This document shows positions 56,619-64,000 of a DNA stretch of 64,000 nt, one piece after another (position 1 is the stretch's first letter; every line of letters starts with the position of its first letter). This DNA comes from Metarhizium brunneum (lineage: Eukaryota > Ascomycota > Sordariomycetes > Hypocreales > Clavicipitaceae): contig NC_089423.1 of NCBI RefSeq assembly GCF_013426205.1, forward strand, positions 310,001 to 374,000, in the 5' to 3' direction. The notes beneath the pieces were generated by a model that was given only the letters and a program-made list of their open reading frames with translations, made no database searches and was not told the origin of the DNA. The position numbers were made by a program, and so were the translations under genes.

Positions 56619-57422
56619 ATGACGGTCGACGACACGCTCTCCCTCCCCCGCATCCTGTGCCTGCACGGCGGCGGCGTCAACGGCACCGTCTTCCGGCTGC
56701 AGTGCCGCGCCATCATCGCGCAGCTCGGCCACCGGTTCCGCTTCGTCTTCATGGACGCGCCCTACACGTCCCGGCCGCACCGCGACATCGTCACCGTCTA
56801 CGGCGACTTCGCCCCCTTCTACCGCTGGCTCGCGTGGAGCCGCGAGGAGCCGGGCCTGCCGCCGTGGGCGCGCGCCGGCGACGTCATGGACGCGTGCCTG
56901 GCCGCCATGGAGCGCGACGCCGGCGACGGGCCGTGGGCGGCGGTGCTGGGCTTCTCGCAGGGCGCCAAGGTGGCCGCGAGCCTGCTGTGGGCGCAGCAGC
57001 GCGCCGACGAGGTCCTGGGCCCCGGCCGCGCCAGGACCGCCTTCCGCTTCGCCGTGCTGATGGCCGGCAGCGCCCCCGTCCTGCACCTCGACCTGCGCCT
57101 GCCGCCGCCCCCGCCGCACGTCGCCAGCCCCGACGCCTTCAGCACCGACTTCACCGACTACCCGGACCCCGGCGCGCCCCCGAGCGGCCTCCACGTCCTG
57201 CGCCTGCCCACCCTGCACGTCCACGGCCTGCAGGACCCGGGCATCCAGAGGCACCGCTGCCTGCTCGAGCGCTACTGCATGCCCGCCACTGCCCGCCTCG
57301 TCGAGTGGGATGCCGGCCACCGCCTGCCCGTCAAGACGGCCGATGTCAAGGCCGTCGTCACCGAGGTTCTGCGCCTGGCGCGGGAGACGGGCGCCATTCC
57401 GCCAGACGTTGACGCGTTATAG
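56619..57422 (+). CDS. FSH1-family serine hydrolase (alpha/beta hydrolase)
   Basis: Single exon, 267 residues from the ATG at 56619; the frame is open further upstream but reads low-complexity codons there. PRILCLHGGGVNGTVFRLQC is the family's opening with the oxyanion-hole HGGG. The nucleophile elbow is LGFSQGA (about residue 115), then the acid in VHGLQDPG and the catalytic His in DAGHRLP. This matches the fungal FSH1/Ovarian-cancer-gene-2-like family. Members include housekeeping esterases and trans-acting hydrolases of biosynthetic clusters; nothing nearby indicates a cluster here. It is cytosolic (no signal peptide). The codon use is very GC-rich. Confidence 0.9.
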   Translation: MTVDDTLSLPRILCLHGGGVNGTVFRLQCRAIIAQLGHRFRFVFMDAPYTSRPHRDIVTVYGDFAPFYRWLAWSREEPGLPPWARAGDVMDACLAAMERDAGDGPWAAVLGFSQGAKVAASLLWAQQRADEVLGPGRARTAFRFAVLMAGSAPVLHLDLRLPPPPPHVASPDAFSTDFTDYPDPGAPPSGLHVLRLPTLHVHGLQDPGIQRHRCLLERYCMPATARLVEWDAGHRLPVKTADVKAVVTEVLRLARETGAIPPDVDAL

Positions 57423-58053
57423 AATCGGCATACCGGAACGTGGCATGGATAGAATAGAGGCTTGACTCTCGGACCGGCAATCTTTGACGCCATTATTTTC
57501 ACATCGTTTTTCATTTTAAAAAAAAACAATACTATAGGCGGCGTGGGCTTCGTGTGGCTATAGAGGATGAAGAAACAAAACGTGGATAATCCATCTGCCG
57601 CCTTGGTGCTTTCATGTCTTCAGAGACACATCGACCCTCGTGCCGTCACGCATGCCCCATGCTTACGCCTACAACATTAGACAGTCCAGCACCAGTACAT
57701 TCTCATATTCAGGACGGAAGAAACATTGAACCTTCTACACCACCATTGTCTACATACGCACTCGCACACGCACCCCCTCTCTAGTCCCGCGACACTCGCG
57801 TGCTTATTATCCGCTCCCCCCCGTCATGCCATGTCATGCCATGCAATTTATGCTCGGCCATCGCCAATGCGGAAACCAACTAGATAATAAAAATAGAATA
57901 TAAGCCCACCAAACTCCGAGCTCTTCGTTTCAATACAAGAAAAGGCTACATGTCTGTACAAACAAGAGTAGAATCGTGCAGAGAGAGAGAAAAAAATTAC
58001 GTCTTGTCTTGGCTCATAGTCTTGCTGTAAAAAAAGGGGGTGGCTACCATGTC
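57423..58053. other. Convergent 3' flanks
   Basis: Shared by the hydrolase and the J-protein gene. No gene seen. Confidence 0.5.
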
Positions 58054-59199
58054 TCATGTCCGTCTGTACCCCAACGATCTCAACCGGTCACAGTTTGGCT
58101 TGGGATACCGGTTCGCCTGTTCCATCTTCTCCACGTCCTCGTAGAACCAGCCCATGGCATCCTCCCGCAGGCGGCGCTGGGCAATATTTTCGTGCTCGCA
58201 CTTATTGTCCAGGAAGCGGATGAAATTGGCCTCGGCCGTATGATCCAGCTGCGCGAGCTTGGACTTGCTAAACGACTGGACGTCCTTGGGGTTGACAAAA
58301 TACTTGACCTTGTGGTTGGGCGTGTAGCGTCTCTCCGTGTACGGCGGCTGGGGATCGTCGTATCGCATGGGAACCGAGGAGCCCGAGGACCCGCCCGTAA
58401 ACAGGGACGAGAGCATGGGCAAGATGAAGAAGATCAATATCGGCAGCAGAGTCATCAGGTTCTGCAGCCCGCCCTGTTGTTGCTCGGCCTCTTGCGCCTC
58501 CCGCGGTCGTCGCCTCGGTCTCGCGCCGCCAAACTGGTGGACCCGGATGCCAGGGCCGCCGCCGAGGTTGAAGACAAACTGGGGTCCTGTGTCGAACGCT
58601 GCTCCGTCAGTACACGCTGTTCCGGGCTCGAAGCACCATGGGGTCAATGTCGGTATCTCACCTCCGAACGGGCCGCCGCCGCCGAATCCGCCGCCGCCGC
58701 CAAAGAACCTCGCAAACATCTCCTCTGGGCTGAGCTCTTCCTCCCACATGCCCGCGCCGCCGCGGCCCATGCCCCCCGACGCCTGCCGCGAGGCAAATCC
58801 CGCAAACGGATTCTGCGCCTGTGCCGCGGCAAATCTGCTGTCCGGGTCGGTGCCGAACCTGTCATACTTTTCTCGTTTCTCCTTGTCGCCCAGGATGCCA
58901 AACGCTCGGCTGACCATCTTGAAGGCCTCGTCGGCGTGCTCGTGGCCATTTTTATCCGGATGGGTCAAAAGGGACTGTTTTCGATAGGCCTTCTTGATGT
59001 CCGCTTCCGTGCAGGTCGTCTTGACGCTTTCCAGTGCCAGGATGTCGTAAAATGCGGTGCCCTTGCATTTCCGAATACGTATGACGGCCGCCTTTTGATC
59101 CTCTGTGTACGCTCGCCCCTGGTTTCCTTGATTGTGATCGCGGGAACGAGCCGACGAGTCGCCGCCCGGCTTCGCCCCGGATGCTGTAGCGCTAGGCAT
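58054..59199 (-). CDS. ER-membrane DnaJ protein (DNAJB12/14-like)
   Basis: Predicted complement(join(58054-58598, 58662-59199)), 360 residues. The 63-base intron (GTGAGA donor) is in frame without stops. The J domain (about residues 48-115) has the essential HPD (LTHPDKNG). A Gly/Phe-rich stretch follows (FFGGGGGFGG...GPFGG), then one membrane helix LMTLLPILIFFILPMLSSLF (about residue 235) and a DUF1977-type C-terminal domain (YDDPQPPYTERRYTPNHKVKYFV...). This order defines tail-region ER J-proteins that recruit cytosolic Hsp70 for ER-associated degradation (yeast Hlj1, human DNAJB12/14). The N-terminal 47 residues are polar. Confidence 0.92.
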   Translation of the reverse strand: MPSATASGAKPGGDSSARSRDHNQGNQGRAYTEDQKAAVIRIRKCKGTAFYDILALESVKTTCTEADIKKAYRKQSLLTHPDKNGHEHADEAFKMVSRAFGILGDKEKREKYDRFGTDPDSRFAAAQAQNPFAGFASRQASGGMGRGGAGMWEEELSPEEMFARFFGGGGGFGGGGPFGGEIPTLTPWCFEPGTACTDGAAFDTGPQFVFNLGGGPGIRVHQFGGARPRRRPREAQEAEQQQGGLQNLMTLLPILIFFILPMLSSLFTGGSSGSSVPMRYDDPQPPYTERRYTPNHKVKYFVNPKDVQSFSKSKLAQLDHTAEANFIRFLDNKCEHENIAQRRLREDAMGWFYEDVEKMEQANRYPKPNCDRLRSLGYRRT

Positions 59200-60217
59200 C
59201 GATGGGGAGGTGGAAGGCGTAGGGATAGTTGTCGTCGGTGTATCCGCTTATGGAACGTGCGAGCTTTTCGAAACTTTGCCTGATGTCGGCGCAAACGGGC
59301 GTGCGCGTCCGTCGGTCAGGCTGGCTGGCGGAATTCGATCCAACGCCGCTTCCTGCAAGGCGGGCAGGCAGAAGGGGCTCCTGGAGCGGCAGAAGGAGCG
59401 TTGGTGTCTGTCCAACACGAAACCGGTTCGGCAATGAAATTCGACGCTGATTTGGGTGGAAATCGCCAAGATTCTGGCATGCAAACAATTCGAATGCCCT
59501 GCTGCCCCGATGCAAATGCAAAATAGCAAAATGACGGATGGATGCGTTGTCGTACTAGAGACGGAATTCTGTCCACAATAATTTGGTAGCCTGCGGGCCG
59601 TTCGAGACGCTAGAGCCACCAAGGCGAACTGGCCTGGGGAACGCCCATCCGTCGAACCGCCACGTGATGGTGAGATGCCTACCCGGGAATTTAAATGCCT
59701 GTTTTTATGATTCGTCTCAAAAGGTTATTACCGTCCTGCAAAAGTGCGTGTAAGACAGAGTAATGAATAGTCGGTTTAATTCTTTATTTTATCTTTTTAT
59801 AGTTTTCTTTTTTTTAAAAAAATTCTTTGCTGCAAAGTTGGATTTTCCAACGTAAAAGTAAGCAATGCATCAAAGACACCTCTGCAGCAGGCCGCTACCT
59901 ACACGTAACTTCGTCATAACTGGCTCGAACACAAATATACCCTGTAGTTTTCATTGCTCAATTCCAGTACCCAAAATCGACATGATATAGGAATTGTACG
60001 CCGATATATACCTAAGTACACATGGCTAAACCCCAAATAATCCAAGAGGCAGACTGCAGACTGCAGACGATTTACGTACCCGTTACTACATGCAAGTCCG
60101 GCCTGTTCATCTATCAAAGTCACGTGACCACATACAACTTTTGGTCAACCTCAGTCCACCCCGACACACCTATCTCGCGACTGACAGTCTGCGCAGTCAC
60201 CGACTCCCAGATCCAAA
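59200..60217. other. Divergent promoter region
   Basis: About 1 kb between the J-protein and uS19m genes. AT-rich at 59,760-59,830. Frames on both strands overlap and have no recognisable content. Confidence 0.5.
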
Positions 60218-60709
60218 ATGCAAGCCACTCGAGCGCTGTTGAAGCGCTCCGTGTGGAAAGGTACGCATCGACGCCCCCCCAAAACCGCCGAAAAGGAAGC
60301 CCAATTGCTGATTACAACCGCACAGGACCACACCTTGTTCCGTACGTTTCACGACCTCGATTTTCCGCAAACCACCCCCTCGAACAGTATCCCTAATGAT
60401 TTGCAATGTTCCCCAGGCTCCCGATTGTATTCCCCAAGAAACAAGGCGATAAAGTCCCCCCCGTGCGAACACAAGCCCGCTCGGCGACCGTTTTGCCCAA
60501 CTTTGTCGGGCTCAAGTTTGAGATTCACAATGGCAAGGACTACCACCAGGTGACGATAACAGAGGACATGGTTGGACACAAGCTGGGCGAGTTCTCACCG
60601 TACGTTTGCACCTCGCTTCGTTAAATGGGTTTGGAAAGGGGGAGAGGGAGACAATGCTGACCACTGGCGCGACAGGACTCGAAAGCCGAACATCTGGGAC
60701 AGAAAGTAA
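60218..60709 (+). CDS. RSM19: Mitochondrial small-subunit ribosomal protein uS19m
   Basis: Four exons, join(60218-60260, 60326-60341, 60417-60599, 60676-60709), 91 residues, the usual length. One exon is only 16 bases (encoding PHLV). [23 protein letters not shown], then [44 protein letters not shown] are the S19 hallmarks; the final [11 protein letters not shown] binds the head of the small-subunit rRNA. The N-terminus is basic and amphipathic, as for mitochondrial import. The yeast counterpart is Rsm19. Confidence 0.95.
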
Positions 60710-61074
60710 GACCATGGGGTGGGATGAGCCGGACTGGTATTTGCTGCGACTTGTACAAAAGACATGTAACAATATGGCGAGCAATGACAAATATTACAAC
60801 ACAATGCACTCCAGCCTTGTTTAGTAGAAGCTGTGTTTTCTTTTTTTCATTTCATAAGCAGCAATTCCTTGTATTTCTGCCATGCCCTTGCGTCGTGTGC
60901 CGACAATGAAAGAAACCAACGCCGTGAGCCAAGCACTCCATCATCTAGCTGAACCGCCCTCCAAGACGCCAAGCTCCCGAATTCCAAAGCAAAAACAACA
61001 ACAACAAAAAAACAAGCCGTTGACTACGCCGGTCCTGAGACGAGAGTAATGTACAAGACCCCATGCTCCGCCAT
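60710..61074. other. Convergent 3' flanks
   Basis: Between RSM19 and TAF10. No gene seen. Confidence 0.5.
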
Positions 61075-61742
61075 CTAGCGATAAAACTCGCTCCGCTTCA
61101 CATTGACGCCATACTCCCCCACCGCCATGCCCAGATCCTCCATGGTCAGAACCGTCCTGTTCTGGCTCCCGCCCTGCCCTCCGCCGCCGTACCCGGGGCG
61201 CTGGATCCCCAGCGGCGCCCCCTTCCCCTGGTCCTTGTTGCCAGGCTGGCCCGCCTGTTGCCCGGGGATGGGGAACCCAGCGGCCGCGCCGAGCGTGCCC
61301 ATCGGGTTGTTGGTGTTGCTCGAGGCGCGGATGCGGCTGTACTGGTACGCGTCGGCGGCAATGTCGGCGATGAACTTTTGCGTCGCCAGCGCGAGCAGCC
61401 GCGCCAGGCGGGCGTCGGTCTGCGGCGGCGGCGGGAGGCCCGCCTTGGTCATGTAGTAGCTGGTCACGGCGTCGGGAATCTGTCGCGAGCTTGGTCAGTC
61501 ACCTGCCGCGATTGAATTGGGCGGCGGCGGCCCCGCGTCTGGGAACGACTTACAATGGGGGCGCAGTCGTCGATCTTGTTCAAGAACTCTCGTAGTGATG
61601 TATCCTTTCGCGTTGGCAGTCGATCTTGCCCCGACGGGAGCTCGGGCGGGGGATTTGGGCCATCGGGGATTTCCTGCTGTTCCGCCTGCCCGTTTTGAGT
61701 GACTGGCTGGGAACTGGGATTCTCTGGCGCCTCGCTCGTCAT
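61075..61742 (-). CDS. TAF10: TFIID/SAGA subunit TAF10
   Basis: Two exons, complement(join(61075-61479, 61554-61742)), 197 residues. The ATG at 61742 is chosen because the frame upstream to 61856 lies in the leader. A polar, Pro/Gln-rich N-terminus is followed by the histone fold: [31 protein letters not shown] (first helices), [27 protein letters not shown] (central helix), a Gly-rich loop longer than in animals, and [26 protein letters not shown] (last helix and tail). TAF10 pairs with TAF3, TAF8 or SPT7 in TFIID and SAGA for RNA polymerase II initiation in the nucleus. Confidence 0.95.
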
Positions 61743-62522
61743 TTTGCTTTTGGGATGCCGAGCTTGGACGTGGTTGACTTGTGGTTGATGGTTTTGATGT
61801 TTGGAAGCAGGGGATCGAAGAACGATGTCATGCGAGGCGATATCACGTGACTCCACTATTTGTCTGGTTCAAAACTGGCTTTGAATTGAAAGGCTCTACC
61901 ACTGTTTTCTTCATAAATTTGGATTGTATGAGCTTAAAGTCTGATTTGAATTATTTTGCTGGGTTTTTATATTTGCATCGCCGTTTGTGGCGTCTTTATG
62001 CGTCAGCTTCCCGCCATCACCTCACATGTCGAATCACGGCTCACATGTTCCGAAACAAGATGCATGCACCTCGCGTCACTATTTGCTAAGCTACAAGGTG
62101 GACTAGCCTGACTGTGCCGTGAAGACGGGTCATCATTTCTGCCCCTTGTCATCGTCCCTTTTAATATTCCATAGACACATCGTCTCCTTCTATTATCGTA
62201 GCATCACGCCAGGGTCAATATACACCTTGGCCGTGCAAACGCCAAATCTCACGACCACTAAATGTCAGTATTTTCGCCTTCAACGCCACCATGCCAGCCA
62301 TTTAACGGCAGTAACGTAATTCTTTTATGCTATTTGCGGACTGAAGCACTGTACATGCTTACAAAACGCAAAAAAATAACAACGCATTGTTAGCTTGTTG
62401 TACAGATGGCCTTTATTCGCCATGTCTGTGTAGTTGGTTCGGAAAGCATTGTCGTGGATGATCCAGATATCTCGAACATGATTGAACCTCACTGAGGGAT
62501 ATCCATGCAGCTAGTGGGCTAC
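61743..62522. other. TAF10 promoter and ERD2 3' flank
   Basis: No gene seen in about 780 bases. Confidence 0.5.
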
Positions 62523-63412
62523 TTAGACAGGGAGCTTGAACTTCTTGCCCTTGAGGACCTTGGTGTAGTAGACGTAGAAGAAGTCACTATACAAGACAGT
62601 CTGAATGATGCCGGCAATGATGGCGATCCAATCAGTCTTGTAGTGGGTGTCCACGAAATATCGGTAGATCCAGTTGGGAATGTACAGGGCTCGGTAGCTA
62701 CCCAGAGCGAACAGGTAGTGCGTTGTGATGGTTTCGGCCTCGCCAGTTCTCTGAAGCATGAAGAGCTGGGGAAGGATGGCCACAGACTCCAGCCAGATGG
62801 AAAAGGCCCACATGATTTCGGAAAAGGTGTACTTGTAAGGGAACAGAACGGCCAGCACAGCGGCGCCAGCGAGGAGGTACTGGACGCGGAAGGTGTCGAC
62901 GTTGGGATCGTTTGTAGGCTTGTAGGCGTTGGTCATGAGGTAGATGATGTATCCCTGGGATCCGATGAACATGATCTTAAAGGCCAAGTTGTATAAACTC
63001 TCGGTCGAGAAAAGGTCTGCACAGGTTGCTTGTTAGCATCTGCAGGTTGCCCCTGGGAAGGGAGTGCAGTTCGAAGCGTACCGAGATATCGCGTCACGTA
63101 GACAAAGAGGTAGAGGGCTTGTGATTTGAACGAGATGCCAGAACAGCTCTGCAGAATGTTAGCGACTGTTGTAACGGGGCACGTTCGGCTGAGTCGTGGT
63201 TGTCTCCGAGGGGCGCGGAGGGGGGTTAATTGTACGTTAAGCTGGGTCATCTTGTGTAGCAAGATTAGGATACTCGCCAAATGCGAGAGATCCGCTGCGA
63301 GAAGAGTTAGCTGCCATTTCTGTGTCTACATGATGGATCGCGCAGCGCAAGGGAGGATGAGCCGAGCAGCGGCGGGTGACGCACCAGCAATACGGAATAC
63401 GTTGAGGACCAT
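62523..63412 (-). CDS. ERD2: ER-lumen protein-retaining receptor (H/KDEL receptor)
   Basis: Four exons, complement(join(62523-63016, 63082-63148, 63236-63294, 63385-63412)), 215 residues, matching the family's length. It is a seven-helix Golgi/ER membrane protein: [25 protein letters not shown], the diagnostic [57 protein letters not shown] and [21 protein letters not shown]. It returns escaped HDEL/KDEL proteins from the Golgi to the ER at low pH. The Arg, Trp and Tyr residues of the ligand pocket ([12 protein letters not shown]) are kept. The short lysine-containing tail (KGKKFKLPV) fits COPI retrieval. Confidence 0.96.
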
Positions 63413-64000
63413 TTTGACTGTTGCGCACTTGCGACAGAAGGCGCGTCGATGGATTCGCACGGATTGAACAATTGGAAGTGAAGGACTCTTCTGGTTGGAG
63501 AAGGAAAGAGGATGTTGCCGTCCGCGATGGGTATTGCTAGTTTCGAGAAATCGAGGGTTGTATGAATCGAACAGGAGAAGGGAGCTCAATTCGATGGCCA
63601 GCGAGTACTAAGCATGTACGGAGTAGTGCGATCAAAAAGGACACGACGCGGGTACGTTATTAGCTTTTAGGAGCAAGACTCTGGACGGTGACTGGTTAGA
63701 GAGCTCATCGGGCCCACAAATGGCTGGTAGCCAACAGGTCTCAGAATCAGGAGCACACAGATGCCAGGGCACATGCAGTCATTGATCCAGAAGTCCAGGA
63801 CTAGTCCGGAATTAAGTTGAAGAGTCGTGGTATGGGGCTGGTACATGCATGTACTTGCCCTGAGTATCTTGGGGAGATGGCGAGCGCGTATTGTAAACAC
63901 GTTTCAATTTAAAAATTCGTGGCATACACCTGGTGTATTGAAATATAATACAGCCGTCAATTGAGCAGCAGCAATTCGCTGACAGGGCTGCCTTGCATTT
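63413..64000. other. Upstream of ERD2, no gene seen
   Basis: ERD2 promoter DNA. Frames at 63326-63900 have no recognisable content. Confidence 0.45.

Noticed and set aside
56321..57412. 363-codon forward frame over the serine hydrolase
   Set aside because: Arg/Pro-rich off-frame reading; the hydrolase frame carries the catalytic triad.
1..64000. tRNA or rRNA genes
   Set aside because: I looked for the conserved GGTTCGAATCC-type box and cloverleaf context on both strands by eye and saw none; a covariance-model scan would be decisive.

Overview
The window is nuclear DNA of a filamentous ascomycete. Evidence: short introns (about 50-130 bases) with GTRNGT donors and CTAAC-like branch sites, fungus-only families (CFEM receptor of the Pth11 type, Zn2Cys6 regulator, HsbA-like cell-wall protein, palA, a LYS9 of the alpha-aminoadipate lysine pathway), and repeat-induced point mutation (RIP)-like decay. 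Protein style and the mix of secreted proteases, chitinase and a decayed ADP-ribosyltransferase suggest Hypocreales, perhaps an insect- or nematode-associated Clavicipitaceae relative. This placement is an inference.

There are two kinds of DNA. Positions 1 to about 13,900 are accessory: decayed genes (a truncated unknown relic; a C2H2 zinc-finger relic), an extremely AT-rich island (about 3,890-6,790) that looks like a mutated transposon with 43-base terminal inverted repeats, a MITE relic, one intact CFEM receptor gene, a relic of an enterotoxin-A-like ADP-ribosyltransferase, and a secreted Cys-rich protein whose start codon reads ATA. Positions 13,966-31,180 hold intact, mostly secreted or metabolic genes: a GPI-anchored aspartic protease with a very long Ser/Thr stalk, a second pepsin-type protease, LYS9, an exonuclease/phosphatase-fold secreted protein, a Zn2Cys6 regulator and an HsbA-like protein, with one more decayed gene at 24,230-25,123. 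Positions 32,220-36,734 hold two decayed genes facing each other head to head: a fungal STAND-like ATPase and an AAA ATPase, with a small foldback element between them. Then follow a GH18 chitinase, an unrecognised 583-residue GC-rich protein placed tail to tail with a cytochrome P450, a 258-base MITE and a decayed HNH nuclease.

From 49,244 to 63,412 the sequence is compact core housekeeping DNA with every gene intact: palA (alkaline pH signalling/ESCRT), a short-chain dehydrogenase, a SYLF/Ysc84-like protein, an FSH1-type serine hydrolase, an ER J-protein, mitochondrial ribosomal protein uS19, TAF10 and ERD2.

Almost every premature stop I could read in the decayed genes is explained by a single C-to-T or G-to-A change, usually CAA, CAG, CGA or TGG becoming a stop. 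This is the signature expected of RIP. Exon joins were worked out by hand; for every multi-exon gene modelled the joined length is a multiple of three.
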